The notes under the pieces: generated by a model | The model's database searches: none | Seen by the model: the letters and a program-made list of their open reading frames with translations, nothing else | Told to the model about the DNA's origin: nothing | Shown: in pieces, positions 15,758 to 28,152 of the stretch | How positions within the stretch are numbered: position 1 is the stretch's first letter | How the letters are laid out: every line of letters begins with the position of its first letter | Source of the DNA: Candidatus Roizmanbacteria bacterium | Lineage (GTDB): Bacteria > Patescibacteriota > Microgenomatia > UBA1406 > GWC2-37-13 | DNA: 64,000 bases | Assembly: GCA_012798265.1 (NCBI GenBank) | Contig: JAAZNM010000004.1 | Location: forward strand, 88,194 to 152,193 | Direction of reading: 5' to 3' | Translations under genes and position numbers: made by a program

Positions 15758-16231
15758 TTACCACTTCAAGTGAGAAAAGGCCTTGTTGGATTCGGCCAGT
15801 TTTTCTGTTTGGGCTTTCTTAACGACCGCCTGACCTTGATTTTTTGAAGCATCGACGATCTCGGTATATAACTTTTCGGCAAAGGTATGAAACTCTTTAT
15901 TGGATTTTGCCGTAGCCGCCTGGATTATCCAGTTAAGCGCTAAAAAAAGCCTTCTCTCTCTTCTTACCTCTATTGGTACCAGGTAAGAAGCCCCTCCTAG
16001 TCTTCTTGGCTTTACTTCATAGTTCGGAGCGACATTATGGATCGCCTGAGTCAAAATTTTCATCGGGTCCTGATTTTCTTTTTGCAGCCTGTCCATCATC
16101 GAATAAACAATATTCTTGGCTACTGATTTTTTCCCGTCTTTGGTGATGTAATTGATAAGTTTGGCTACTTCAATACTGTTGAAAATCGGGTCTGATTTCG
16201 TGACTGATTTTTTATAAGAACGTCTTGGCAT
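15758..16231 (-). CDS. rpsG: 30S ribosomal protein S7
   Basis: A 157-residue protein of the usual S7 size. It has the YKKSVTKSDPIFNS start, KLINYITKDGKKSVAKNIVY and VEVRRERR-like VPIEVRRERRLFLALNW. S7 binds the 3' major domain of 16S rRNA and nucleates 30S head assembly. It sits 21 nt after rpsL and 44 nt before fusA, the standard str order. Confidence 0.96.
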   Translation of the reverse strand: MPRRSYKKSVTKSDPIFNSIEVAKLINYITKDGKKSVAKNIVYSMMDRLQKENQDPMKILTQAIHNVAPNYEVKPRRLGGASYLVPIEVRRERRLFLALNWIIQAATAKSNKEFHTFAEKLYTEIVDASKNQGQAVVKKAQTEKLAESNKAFSHLKW

Positions 16232-16252
16232 TTTAAAAATAAATATTAAAAA

Positions 16253-16675
16253 TTAGGCGGTTTTTGCTTTTTCCGGTTTTGCTCCATATTTGGAGCGGGA
16301 AGTTTTTCGACCAACTACCCCAGCCGTATCAAACTTGCCCCGAACTATATGATATTTTACACCAGGCAGATCTTTTACGCGGCCGCCCCTGACAAGCACG
16401 ATAGAGTGTTCAGCCAAATTATGGCCGATACCTTGGATGTAGGCGGTTACCTCGACCTTATTTGACAGTCTGACTCTGGCGACTTTTCTAAGTGCCGAGT
16501 TCGGTTTCTTCGGAGTCATGGTTCTGACCACGGTACAAACACCTCTTTTAAAAGAGTTGTCCGTGGGAACATATTTTCTCTTTAAGGCGTTGAAAACGGT
16601 TTTTAAAGCTGCCGATCTTGATTTTTTAATCCTTTTTTTCCTCTTTATTTTGATCAGTTGGTTGATTGTTGGCAT
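16253..16675 (-). CDS. rpsL: 30S ribosomal protein S12
   Basis: A 140-residue protein of the long form found in Firmicutes, with an insertion around [20 protein letters not shown] before KRGVCT. The decoding-centre loops [11 protein letters not shown] and [13 protein letters not shown] are intact, including the aspartate that is methylthiolated in many bacteria. Its start MPTINQL fits the family and lies inside the 3' end of rpoC: the two frames overlap by 50 nt (16626-16675). Confidence 0.96.
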   Translation of the reverse strand: MPTINQLIKIKRKKRIKKSRSAALKTVFNALKRKYVPTDNSFKRGVCTVVRTMTPKKPNSALRKVARVRLSNKVEVTAYIQGIGHNLAEHSIVLVRGGRVKDLPGVKYHIVRGKFDTAGVVGRKTSRSKYGAKPEKAKTA

Positions 16676-19600
16676 ATTTATTCAGAAACTTGCCGTAATA
16701 CTTACCGATTAAATCACTGGTAACGGGTATTAATCTGCCAATTATAACATTTTCTTTTATTCCGAGCAAATAATCTATCTGGCCTTTGATGGCGGCATTA
16801 GTCAGCACGCCGGTTGTCTGTTCGAATGAGGCGGCCGACAGCCATGATTCCGTATAGATGGCGGCACGGGTTATCCCCAAGATCGAAACTTTTCCGAGGG
16901 AAGGTTTACCTCCCTGGGCCAGGACTCTTCGGTTTTCTTCTTCAAAACGGATTTTTGAGACAACCTCGTCTTTTATAAAAGAGGTATCTCCTTCGTCTTC
17001 GATAATGACCTTGTCACTCATCTTCCTGACGATTACCTCGAAATGTTTGTCATGGATGGCGATACCTTGGGATTCGTAAACCTTTTGGACCTCGTCCAAC
17101 AGATATATTTGGGCGGATCTCAAACCTTTGATCGACAGAACGTCGTGGACGTTCAAGTAGCCTTCGCAAAGAGGCGTACCCAAAACTATGAGCTCCCCAT
17201 CCTTGATCTTGAGTTTTTGGGACATCGGTATGACGAACTCCTGTTCTTTTTCCGGAGTTTTGTTGGTTGAGGAAATTTTGACTATGTATACTTCTTTTTC
17301 CGTATCCTCCTTAACCGAGACCTTTCCGTCAAACTCGGCTATCGGGGAGACGACCTTCGGAGTTCTGGTCTCAAACAGTTCCTCGACCCTCGGAAGACCT
17401 TGGGTAACATCAGATATGACGATACCGCCAAAATGACGGACTCTCATGGTCAGCTGAGTACCAGGTTCACCTATTGACTGTGCGGCCATAACGCCGACCG
17501 GAACACCAATATCCACCAATTTGTTGGTTGAAAGATCGGTTCCATAGCATTTCTGGCAGACGCCGTATCTTGAGGAACAGTATAAAGGTGAACGAACTAC
17601 GACTTTTTTAATACCTTTTTTTTCGATAATATCGGCTTTTTCTTTAGTGATCAATTCACCAGCCTTAACGATCGTTTCCTTGTCGTCAATGCAGATGTCT
17701 TTGGCGGCAAATCTTTCTTTGATCCTTTCCTTGAATTTATCGCCGCGTTTATCCGAAGCGCTGACGATAAGCCCTTCCTTAGTCTGACAGTCTTCTTCCT
17801 TAACGATCATATCGTGGGAAACATCGACCAAGCGTCGGGTAAGATAACCGGCGTCGGCTGTTTTCAGGGCCGAATCGGTCAAACCTTTGCGGGCACCTCG
17901 GGCCGAAATTACATATTCGAAAATAGACAGACCTTGACGATAGTTTGATTTGGTTGGTACCTCGATAATCTTACCCAAAGGATCGACCACCAGTCCTTTA
18001 AGGGCGGAAAGCTGCTTTAACTGTTCTCTTGAAGCCCTGGCGCCTCCTGATTTAATGATCATCTTGACCGGATTTTCTTCTTCAAGATTGTCCCAGGTTT
18101 TGTCGGCCAGGTTTTCTGTCGTTTCAATCCAGAGTTTGTTCGAATATCGTTTCTTTTCTTCCAACGTCAATAGACCTTGCTGGAAGTTTTTTTCGATTTT
18201 TTCAATTTCTTTTTCCGTTTGTCCGACGATCTGATCCTTTTCTTTAATGATTTTGCAGTCGAAGATCGACAATGAAAGTCCGCCTGACAGAGTAGCCGCC
18301 CAAAAGCCTATTTCCTTTATATTGTCGATAATTTGCCCGATTCGTTCGTTATCAAAAATAGTCATAGCCGAAACGACGATATTTTTTATGTCGGCGGCTT
18401 TAATATCTTTGTTAATGAATCTTAACTCTTCGGGAATGGTTTGGTTAAAAATGATCCGTCCGGCAGAGGTCTTAACCATCTTTCCTCCGATTTTAACCAA
18501 TATCGGTTGGCGCAGTTTGATCCTCTTTAGATTGAAAGAGATGATCGCTTCCTGCTCATCGGCATAGTATTTGAGTTCTTCGTCTTTGTTTATATTGTAG
18601 GAGTTATCCAGAGTGGTAAGATAAAAGCAGCCTAAAGCCATCTCTTTGTTTGGTAACACGATCGGTGAACCGTCAGCTGGCTTAAGCAGATTATGATAAG
18701 CAAGCATGCGGTTTTTTACTTCGTCGATGGCGTTTTTTGACAGAGGGACAAATACGCCCATAGCATCTCCATCAAAGTCGGCGTTGTATCCGGAACAGAC
18801 GGTCGGATGGAGTTTTATCGCATAAGAATCCGTCAAGACAGGATAAAAACCGAGAACCGATAATTTATGGAGAGTCGGAGCCCGGTTAAGAAGAACCGGA
18901 TGGTTTTTGGTTATTTCCTCCAAAATGTCGTAGACTACCGGTTCCTTTTTTTCCAAAAAGTTTTTGGCGCTTTTAATATTCGGCGCCAGTCCGCGGATGA
19001 TAATTTCATGAAGTAGGAACGGTTTGAAAAGTTCCAAAGCCATTTCCTTCGGAATGCCGCATTGGTTGATCTTCAACTCAGGTCCGACGATGATGGTCGA
19101 TCGACCGGAATAATCAACCCTTTTTCCCAAAAGATTCTGGCGGAATCGACCTTGTTTTCCTCTTAAAATATCGGATAAAGACTTCTGGACTTTTGAAGCC
19201 GCTCCTTGAGTTCGCGATCGTCCCCGAGTCTTTTGGAGATCGATCAGGGAGTCGACTGCTTCCTGAAGCATTCTTTTTTCATTGCGGAGAATTATCTCCG
19301 GCGCTCCCAGGTCTATCAGCTGTTTAAGCCTGTTATTGCGGTTGATCACCCGACGATAGAAATCGTTAAGATCTGATGTGGCAAACTTTCCGCCAGGCAG
19401 TTGGACTACCGGCCTGAGGTCAGGCGGAATAACCGGCAGAACGGTTAGGACCATTGATTTTGGGGCCAGGGTAGCCTTGATAAACGACTCAAGAACCCTG
19501 ACTCTTTTTAGAAGCTTGTTTCTTTTTTCGCCTTTAGCTTCGGTCAGTGTTTTTAAGTTCTCGTTGTATTTTTTATTGATATCCAAGGAAGAGAGCATCT

Positions 19601-20417
19601 CATAAAGGATTTCGGCTCCCATACCGACCTCGATGCAGTTATCGATATTTTTTTCCTTGAAGAAAAGATAATCGTCTTCCTCAATGGTATCGAGCGGTTT
19701 TATTGATTTGACGATCTTTATTACCCGATCGTAAGCGGCTGTTTTTTGGGATTTTCTTTCAATGAGTTTGTCGGATATGATTTTTAGCTGTTCTCTTTCC
19801 TTAAAGTCGATTTCCTGTTCGGTAATCTCTCTTTGTTCCTTATTGCTTATTCTTTTGGCCAATTCTTCTCTTTGTTTGGTAAAGCTTTTTTTGACATCGA
19901 CCTGTTCTTTTTTATGGTTGTCTTCCAGAACGGCCAATTCTTCCTTTTTCGCTTGGTTGAGGATGGAAACGGCGTCTTTCTGTTTATCCTTATCGACGTT
20001 TTTTACAAGATACAAGGCAAAATAAATAATTCTTTCCAAAGCTTGGGGAGGAACATCGAGAATAATACTGAGAATGGATGACGGACCTTTGAAATACCAA
20101 ATATGGGCAATCGGAGCGGCAAGTTTGATATGACCCATACGTTCGCGTCTTACGGCTGATGTGGTAATTTCAACTCCACATCGGTCACAGACGATGCCTT
20201 TGTAACGCATCCTTTTATACTTGCCACAGTAACATTCGTAGTCTTTTGTCGGTCCGAAGATCCGTTCATCAAAAAGACCGTCTTTTTCCGCCTTGAATGT
20301 CCGGTAATTGATTGTTTCTGGTTTAGTAACTTCTCCGTGTGACCAAGAAAGTATCGCTTCAGGCGAAGCCAAACTAATTCTTAAACCGGAAAAATCAATT
20401 AGGTTGAGATCTTCCAT
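16626..20417 (-). CDS. rpoC: RNA polymerase subunit beta'
   Basis: A 1263-residue largest subunit. The N-terminal zinc ribbon is [20 protein letters not shown]. The active-site loop reads [12 protein letters not shown]: the three catalytic aspartates are present, but the usual QMAVH is AMGVF. The second zinc site is [16 protein letters not shown], and the trigger-loop region is [17 protein letters not shown]. It starts 5 nt after rpoB and its C-terminal codons overlap rpsL by 50 nt. The lysine-rich tail (NKEEKKD) is encoded in this overlap. Confidence 0.97.
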   Translation of the reverse strand: MEDLNLIDFSGLRISLASPEAILSWSHGEVTKPETINYRTFKAEKDGLFDERIFGPTKDYECYCGKYKRMRYKGIVCDRCGVEITTSAVRRERMGHIKLAAPIAHIWYFKGPSSILSIILDVPPQALERIIYFALYLVKNVDKDKQKDAVSILNQAKKEELAVLEDNHKKEQVDVKKSFTKQREELAKRISNKEQREITEQEIDFKEREQLKIISDKLIERKSQKTAAYDRVIKIVKSIKPLDTIEEDDYLFFKEKNIDNCIEVGMGAEILYEMLSSLDINKKYNENLKTLTEAKGEKRNKLLKRVRVLESFIKATLAPKSMVLTVLPVIPPDLRPVVQLPGGKFATSDLNDFYRRVINRNNRLKQLIDLGAPEIILRNEKRMLQEAVDSLIDLQKTRGRSRTQGAASKVQKSLSDILRGKQGRFRQNLLGKRVDYSGRSTIIVGPELKINQCGIPKEMALELFKPFLLHEIIIRGLAPNIKSAKNFLEKKEPVVYDILEEITKNHPVLLNRAPTLHKLSVLGFYPVLTDSYAIKLHPTVCSGYNADFDGDAMGVFVPLSKNAIDEVKNRMLAYHNLLKPADGSPIVLPNKEMALGCFYLTTLDNSYNINKDEELKYYADEQEAIISFNLKRIKLRQPILVKIGGKMVKTSAGRIIFNQTIPEELRFINKDIKAADIKNIVVSAMTIFDNERIGQIIDNIKEIGFWAATLSGGLSLSIFDCKIIKEKDQIVGQTEKEIEKIEKNFQQGLLTLEEKKRYSNKLWIETTENLADKTWDNLEEENPVKMIIKSGGARASREQLKQLSALKGLVVDPLGKIIEVPTKSNYRQGLSIFEYVISARGARKGLTDSALKTADAGYLTRRLVDVSHDMIVKEEDCQTKEGLIVSASDKRGDKFKERIKERFAAKDICIDDKETIVKAGELITKEKADIIEKKGIKKVVVRSPLYCSSRYGVCQKCYGTDLSTNKLVDIGVPVGVMAAQSIGEPGTQLTMRVRHFGGIVISDVTQGLPRVEELFETRTPKVVSPIAEFDGKVSVKEDTEKEVYIVKISSTNKTPEKEQEFVIPMSQKLKIKDGELIVLGTPLCEGYLNVHDVLSIKGLRSAQIYLLDEVQKVYESQGIAIHDKHFEVIVRKMSDKVIIEDEGDTSFIKDEVVSKIRFEEENRRVLAQGGKPSLGKVSILGITRAAIYTESWLSAASFEQTTGVLTNAAIKGQIDYLLGIKENVIIGRLIPVTSDLIGKYYGKFLNKYANNQPTDQNKEEKKD

Positions 20418-20422
20418 AGACT

Positions 20423-23638
<3,216 letters not shown>

Positions 23639-23672
23639 CTGATTTGAAAGACAATTTTATCGAGATAACAAT

Positions 23673-23697
23673 AAAAAAAGCCCCTTAATTTAAGGGG
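23673..23697 (-). terminator. Hairpin with U tract upstream of rpoB
   Basis: On the minus strand CCCCTTA pairs with TAAGGGG (23697-23681), followed by C and seven T residues (23680-23673). It is a good intrinsic terminator for the two membrane-protein genes ending at 23738. Because a strong promoter lies just before it (23741-23713), it may also act as an attenuator in the rpoB leader, 35 nt before the rpoB start. Confidence 0.8.
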
Positions 23698-23712
23698 AGA
23701 AAAAACTTATAT

Positions 23713-23741
23713 AATATACACAAGGTTTTTCAAAAAGTCAA
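23713..23741 (-). promoter_or_regulatory. Probable rpoB operon promoter
   Basis: On the minus strand TTGACT (23741-23736), 17 nt, then TATATT (23718-23713). The -35 overlaps the stop codon of the upstream gene. The start would be near 23706, some ten nucleotides before the terminator hairpin, so rpoB expression would require read-through. No comparably good promoter is seen between the hairpin and rpoB. Confidence 0.6.
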
Positions 23742-24094
23742 GTGATCTTTCCGTCCTTTACGAAAAACTTCTTAACCGTCTTTTTTTCCGCAAGGGGAGA
23801 TAGGGTTTTTATCTTGTTGAGAAGCGATCCGATCGAGTGGTTTTTCTTTTCGTTCCTGACGGCGGTTTTTACCGTTTGAGGTAACTTTTCAAGCAGTTCT
23901 TCACTGACGTTTTCCGTCATCTGGATAAAACCTTCTTCCCAGTTTTCAGAAAGTTCCAGTAACCTTTTGGTTATTTTACGGCCTTTTTTTGTCCCAAAAA
24001 GCAAAAAAACTCCACCGGTTACCATGGTTCCCAATGCCAAACCGGCCCAGAAGTTGGTGATTTGATGATGCTCTAGATCATTTTGTTTTCCCAT
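23738..24094 (-). CDS. YtxH-like small membrane protein
   Basis: About 118 residues from the ATG that opens MGKQNDLEHH; a longer frame to 24148 would overlap the previous gene by 71 nt and is less likely. One membrane segment (AGLALGTMVTGGVFLLFGT) is followed by KKGRKITKRLLEL, the glycine-rich helix plus basic segment of YtxH-like proteins, then a charged helical tail. The function is unknown; such proteins often sit at the membrane and may respond to stress. It overlaps the preceding gene by 17 nt. Confidence 0.65.
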   Translation of the reverse strand: MGKQNDLEHHQITNFWAGLALGTMVTGGVFLLFGTKKGRKITKRLLELSENWEEGFIQMTENVSEELLEKLPQTVKTAVRNEKKNHSIGSLLNKIKTLSPLAEKKTVKKFFVKDGKIT

Positions 24095-24341
24095 CTTTTT
24101 TGTGTTGGAGGGCTTCAAATATTTTGAAAAGCGTTTTGGCTCCGGCAAAAAAACCGACGACCTCGGAGAAACCGTGTTCGACCGACAAACCTATCTTTTC
24201 GAATCCGGCCGCCACCTGGTTAACCCTTCTTAAAGCCGATCTGATCTCTTTAAGGACGAAGATCAGTTGTACCCCTATGATGACCATCAATATAGTGGTG
24301 ACGGTTAAAACCACGGTTAGAAGAAGTTGAGTTGTGTCCAT
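24078..24341 (-). CDS. Small single-pass membrane protein
   Basis: An 87-residue protein with an N-terminal membrane helix (about 6-30) and an amphipathic helical tail VLKEIRSALRRVNQVAAGFE, the general layout of DUF948-like proteins. It is co-transcribed with the YtxH-like protein that overlaps its 3' end; such pairs are common in CPR and Firmicutes. A TTGACT box lies upstream (about 24372-24377), but a matching -10 is weak. No function can be assigned. Confidence 0.6.
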   Translation of the reverse strand: MDTTQLLLTVVLTVTTILMVIIGVQLIFVLKEIRSALRRVNQVAAGFEKIGLSVEHGFSEVVGFFAGAKTLFKIFEALQHKKDGKTK

Positions 24342-24385
24342 ATATTTTTATTGTCGACGAAAATCGTTTAAAAGTCAAATACAAA

Positions 24386-25147
24386 TTAGCGGACGGTTTC
24401 TTTTATCAGTTTTTCCAGTAGGGCGGTTCTTTTTTTATTGGCCCAGTACAGATTGGCGGCAAAAAGGGTTTCGTGGGTACCGGCATCCAGCCAGTAACCG
24501 TTAAGTTCGGCCCAAACAAGGGCTTTGTTTTTTATATATATATTATTGACGTCGGTTATCTCCAACTCTCCCCGATATGAAGGTTTGCACTGTTTTATGT
24601 ACTTGAAAACGTTTTTGTCGTAAATATACAGACCGGTAACCGCGTAATCGGATTTTGGTTTTTCCGGTTTTTCGATAATCTCGATGATCTTTGACGGATC
24701 GCGTGGATCAAAGGTGGGAACCCCGAAACGTTTGGGGTCGGGAACTTTTTTCAAAAAGATAAGAGCTCCTTCCTCGAAGTTCTTCACCGGAACGCTGACG
24801 TCGGCATCGGTAGTGTTGTCGCCGAGGATGGTCATGATGGAATGGTTGTCGGCAAAATCTTCGGCCAAAAGCAGGGCGTCGGCGATGCCGCCATCGGGTT
24901 TTTCCTGATAGGCATATTCCAAATGTTGTACGCCGAACTCTTTACCGTTTTTCAAGACGGGAATGAAATGCCCGGCATGAGGACCTGATACGACTATAAG
25001 TATCTCTGTGATACCGGCTTTGACCAAGGTCTGGATCGGATAATAGATCATTGGTTTGTCATAAATGGGTAGCAGATGTTTATTGGTGGCGTAGGTTAAA
25101 GGATAGACCCGGGAACCGAGTCCTCCGGCGAGTATGACTCCTTTCAT
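24386..25147 (-). CDS. rmlA: Glucose-1-phosphate thymidylyltransferase-like nucleotidyltransferase
   Basis: A 253-residue sugar-1-phosphate nucleotidyltransferase. The nucleotide loop is LAGGLGSRVYPLT with the catalytic basic residues, followed by KHLLPIYDKPMIYYPIQTL, typical of RmlA. The metal site is ILGDN, later come EIIEKPEKPKSDYAVTGLY and GYWLDAGTHETL. It is shorter than classical RmlA (about 290), lacking the C-terminal allosteric extension. It would make dTDP-glucose or a similar donor for surface glycans. No rmlBCD genes are seen beside it. It starts 1 nt after the preceding stop. Confidence 0.83.
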   Translation of the reverse strand: MKGVILAGGLGSRVYPLTYATNKHLLPIYDKPMIYYPIQTLVKAGITEILIVVSGPHAGHFIPVLKNGKEFGVQHLEYAYQEKPDGGIADALLLAEDFADNHSIMTILGDNTTDADVSVPVKNFEEGALIFLKKVPDPKRFGVPTFDPRDPSKIIEIIEKPEKPKSDYAVTGLYIYDKNVFKYIKQCKPSYRGELEITDVNNIYIKNKALVWAELNGYWLDAGTHETLFAANLYWANKKRTALLEKLIKETVR

Positions 25148-25148
25148 A

Positions 25149-25427
25149 TTAGATAAATATAATTTTTAAAAGATATAGGGCGATAAAACCGAACAGTATA
25201 TATTCTAGCACAATTTTCAGCCTGAGACTGTTTTTGAAAGCGTGGTGATAGACTCCCCAGCCGATATAGAAAAAGACAAATGACAAAAAAATAAGGAAGT
25301 CGGTAGTTCTTTCGCCCTGAAAATAGCTTAACGCAACCAAAAACAGGACTCCGGAAAAGATCAGAAGCAGATAATCAAAGGCGTGTTTTTTGATCTCTTT
25401 TTGCCAATATCTAAGGATTTTTTTCAT
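25149..25427 (-). CDS. Small membrane protein with three hydrophobic segments
   Basis: A 92-residue protein with a basic N-terminus and three membrane segments (about 18-35, 43-60, 71-91). It overlaps the CAP gene by 4 nt and is followed 1 nt later by rmlA, so it is part of the surface operon 28016-24386. No family is recognised. Confidence 0.6.
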   Translation of the reverse strand: MKKILRYWQKEIKKHAFDYLLLIFSGVLFLVALSYFQGERTTDFLIFLSFVFFYIGWGVYHHAFKNSLRLKIVLEYILFGFIALYLLKIIFI

Positions 25428-26290
25428 ATTATGGCTCCTTTGCTGAGAAAAAAAGCCAACCCCAAAATTATAAAGCCGATGAATATCGAATGGGCGACGG
25501 TTTTGCCGCCGAGATGAATGACGTTGAAGCGGGCGGCAAAATAAATATCGGCAATCAGGATTATAAATAAGAGGGCGAAGAAGACCAGATCAAACCTTAA
25601 AGCTAAAGCGGCGATATTGATTTTAGGTTGGGAAGTTTTTTGAGCCAGGACTTGGGATCTGACCGGCTGGGGATAGTGTGTGTCCGTCTGGGTCGCGGAT
25701 TTTTCAGAAATGGCCGCGCCGTTTAGGGGTTTGGCAAAGGTTTGGACGACAAGAGTGGTTTCTTCACCGTTTAGAGTGCCGTTGACTATCGCCAGACCGA
25801 TGTCGGTATACTCGGGACGGAGAATGTTTTCCCGGTGGCTTGGGGACTGCATCCAACCGTCAATCACCCCCTGGGAAAAAAGGAAGTTTTTAGCCAGATT
25901 TTCACCGGCATACTCATATCGGTACCCGGCGTCCAGTATGAAACTCCAGGGAGTGGTACCGTCAGGACCATAGTGAGACCAGTAATTGCGTCGGAACATA
26001 TCTTCGGCTTTTTTAGTGGCCGCTTCGGCCAATTGTTTGTTATAGGCAAGCGGAGGAAGATTGTTTTTTTGCCTCTGTTCGTTGGTCAGTTGGTAAATCT
26101 TGTCGACGGTTATGTCTGTGGCAAACCCGAGGACGCTGTTCCCGGATTTGATCTGTTTGAGAGCGAAGGTAAAAATCAGGGCAAAGGCCAAGTAATATGT
26201 CAGGAAATCGACATGAAGGCTGCGTCCCCGGAAATCATTTTTTTCCTGAGGCACAAAAAGATGACTAAGGACTTGAACGATTTTTTTCAT
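25424..26290 (-). CDS. CAP/SCP-domain membrane protein
   Basis: A 288-residue protein. An N-terminal membrane helix (about 27-46) precedes a CAP domain (about 58-200) with LTNEQRQKNNLPPLAYN, WSHYGPDGTTPW, YAGENLAKNF and SPSHRENIL, carrying the conserved His and Glu of the CAP cavity. Two or more C-terminal membrane helices follow (about 226-287). Bacterial CAP proteins are extracellular and of mixed or unknown activity, some binding calcium or lipids. It overlaps VanZ by 4 nt upstream and the small membrane gene by 4 nt downstream. Confidence 0.87.
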   Translation of the reverse strand: MKKIVQVLSHLFVPQEKNDFRGRSLHVDFLTYYLAFALIFTFALKQIKSGNSVLGFATDITVDKIYQLTNEQRQKNNLPPLAYNKQLAEAATKKAEDMFRRNYWSHYGPDGTTPWSFILDAGYRYEYAGENLAKNFLFSQGVIDGWMQSPSHRENILRPEYTDIGLAIVNGTLNGEETTLVVQTFAKPLNGAAISEKSATQTDTHYPQPVRSQVLAQKTSQPKINIAALALRFDLVFFALLFIILIADIYFAARFNVIHLGGKTVAHSIFIGFIILGLAFFLSKGAII

Positions 26291-26685
26291 AATACTTTTT
26301 TAAGCCAGGGTAAAAACAATCTTATATATATATACATTATACTCATGCCGACGATATCGATTAAGACGTCGCGGGGACGACCCTGGCGGGTGAGAATAAA
26401 AGTTTGATGGAACTCGTCGGTGCCGGCGTAGAGAACGCAAAAGACAAAAGGGATAATCATAAGTAAATTCAATGATTTGACTTTTTTTCGCAGACTGTAA
26501 AAAGCTCGAAAAAAAAGAAAATAGAGCAGGGCGTATTCGGCGACATGCAATGATTTGAAAAAATAAAAGTTGACGGCGTATTCGGTTGATACCGACACGC
26601 GCCGATATGAAGAAAAGTGGAAGATTATATACATCCATATGAAAGGAGGTAGCCAATAATAGATTATCTTAGCGATTTTTTTCAT
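26287..26685 (-). CDS. VanZ-like membrane protein
   Basis: A 132-residue protein with about four membrane segments and the VanZ signature GTDEFHQTFILTRQGRPRD with VLIDIVG after it. VanZ-like proteins are small membrane proteins with a conserved DE-HQ cluster; the founding member gives low-level teicoplanin resistance, but most have no known role. It starts 8 nt after the lamin-tail gene and overlaps the CAP gene by 4 nt. Confidence 0.85.
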   Translation of the reverse strand: MKKIAKIIYYWLPPFIWMYIIFHFSSYRRVSVSTEYAVNFYFFKSLHVAEYALLYFLFFRAFYSLRKKVKSLNLLMIIPFVFCVLYAGTDEFHQTFILTRQGRPRDVLIDIVGMSIMYIYIRLFLPWLKKVL

Positions 26686-26693
26686 AAAAAGAC

Positions 26694-28016
26694 TTATTTT
26701 CTTATTCTAAGCAAAAGGGAAACAATAGTCAAAAGGGAGTAGGAAAAAGAAGAAAAAGACAATGATTTTATAAGAAAAAAGTTTTTATTAGTTTGTGTGT
26801 TTGCAGTATCCGTTCCTAAAACATTACCTTTATCGTTGACAAGTTTGTCATTATTTATAGTGGACAGGCCAGTTTTTTTCATAACTTGGACGTAATTGGA
26901 ATATTTTTTAGCGACTGGTTGTTTTGTTTTCGTAGATGAAGAGGTTGATTTAATATTATTAATTTTTTTAATAGCGGTTGGGTTTAAAGATTTTTCCGTT
27001 ATTTCTTCCTCAAAACATGTGTTGTTTACCATTCCCTTGCTTGGTATTTGCAAACAAAAATCAGCCGAGGCGAAACTCGTTCTTCCCCAACTTTTTCCTT
27101 GCTCTCCGTCATAGTACCGGAACCGGTCCTTGAGATTTTTATCAAAATCCATAAGTCTGACCTCATCAGAGTCATTATTGAAAATAGACGAGTTCAGGTT
27201 AATGGTATTATAACTTTTGGCTGGTATTTCCAAAGAAAAGATCCTAGGAGAAGAACCGCTGTCTTCCGTATCGTCCAGGTACCAGTTTTTCAGTAAAGCC
27301 GTAAAGTCGTTGTCGTTATATATCTCGACCCATTCGCCGTCTCCCGTTTCCGGATAACTCATTATTTCGGAAAGAATAATATTATCGTAGGGAATTGGAG
27401 TCGGCGTCGGCGTAGCCGTCGGAGTCTCTATTTTAGCGGTAGGAGTCGGTACGGCTTCGGTTAGCAAAGCCGGAGTTGAGGTGGTTGCCGGTATAGCGGT
27501 TGGAGAAAAATACTCTTCAAAAGAGATATTGTCAAAGTAAGCGGCTCCCGAGGCAACGAGCAATCTTACTTTTGCCGAGCTTATCCCTTCGGCCGGATTT
27601 TTGATTAACGATAGTTCTTGCCAGGCGTCAGTATTGGTTGGGAAAGGGAAGTCGTCGGTCGATGACTGGCTGCCGCTGCCATCAGTCGATTTATACCAGG
27701 CGACCCTTAAAAAAGCTTTTTCCGGAAAAGGGGAAATCAATTTTATATAAGTGCCAATTTTATAAGTAAGAGAACCGCTGATGTCGGTAAGGGTTTGTTC
27801 AATCCCGTAAGAGCTGGTTTTCGGATTGGCGATCTTAGCCGATTGGCTGCCTTCATAATAAATATCGCTGGCCGTAGAAAAGTTGACGCCGCTGTTATTA
27901 GTCTTCCAGCTCTGCACCCCGTTTTCAAAACCGGGATTTTGGATAAGATTGATGGCGTCTGCTTTTTTCGGAAACAAAACTAATAATAGACAAAGCAATA
28001 ATAATTTTATCCTCAT
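26694..28016 (-). CDS. Secreted surface protein with carbohydrate-module-like and lamin-tail domains
   Basis: About 440 residues from the ATG of MRIKLLLLCLLL, which gives a clean signal peptide ending near PKKADA; a GTG three codons upstream is possible. Residues about 22-165 begin INLIQNPGFENGVQSWK, a beta-sandwich of the carbohydrate-binding type. A proline/threonine linker (TPTATPTPTPIP) leads to a lamin-tail domain with NIILSEIMSYP, GEWVEIYNDND and KSWGRT. A C-terminal hydrophobic segment with basic end (SYSLLTIVSLLLRIRK) would anchor it. Likely a cell-surface adhesion or scaffold protein; first gene of the surface operon. Confidence 0.8.
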   Translation of the reverse strand: MRIKLLLLCLLLVLFPKKADAINLIQNPGFENGVQSWKTNNSGVNFSTASDIYYEGSQSAKIANPKTSSYGIEQTLTDISGSLTYKIGTYIKLISPFPEKAFLRVAWYKSTDGSGSQSSTDDFPFPTNTDAWQELSLIKNPAEGISSAKVRLLVASGAAYFDNISFEEYFSPTAIPATTSTPALLTEAVPTPTAKIETPTATPTPTPIPYDNIILSEIMSYPETGDGEWVEIYNDNDFTALLKNWYLDDTEDSGSSPRIFSLEIPAKSYNTINLNSSIFNNDSDEVRLMDFDKNLKDRFRYYDGEQGKSWGRTSFASADFCLQIPSKGMVNNTCFEEEITEKSLNPTAIKKINNIKSTSSSTKTKQPVAKKYSNYVQVMKKTGLSTINNDKLVNDKGNVLGTDTANTQTNKNFFLIKSLSFSSFSYSLLTIVSLLLRIRK

Positions 28017-28043
28017 TTTTATCACTTGATGAACTTGATAAAC

Positions 28044-28072
28044 TTTATAACTTGAAGAACTTGTTCTGTCAA
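28044..28072 (-). promoter_or_regulatory. Promoter of the lamin-tail protein operon
   Basis: On the minus strand TTGACA (28072-28067), 17 nt, TATAAA (28049-28044). The spacer holds the palindrome-like GAACAAGTTC, and TCAAGT occurs three times between the spacer and the start (within 28021-28060), possible operator repeats. Confidence 0.65.
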
Positions 28073-28110
28073 CGGACTATATGCTACAAAAGCGAGTAGG
28101 AGGTTTGACT

Positions 28111-28150
28111 GTTCCCCAAAACAACGACGATCGTCGCTAAAAAAGGGAAC
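28111..28150. repeat. Nested inverted repeat downstream of the C39 gene
   Basis: GTTCCC (28111-28116) pairs with GGGAAC (28145-28150), and between them CGACGATCGTCG (28125-28136) is a perfect 12-bp palindrome. It lies just after the stop of the C39 gene. Without a T tract it is not a standard terminator. It may be an RNA end-protecting structure or a protein-binding site. Confidence 0.5.
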
Positions 28151-28152
28151 AA

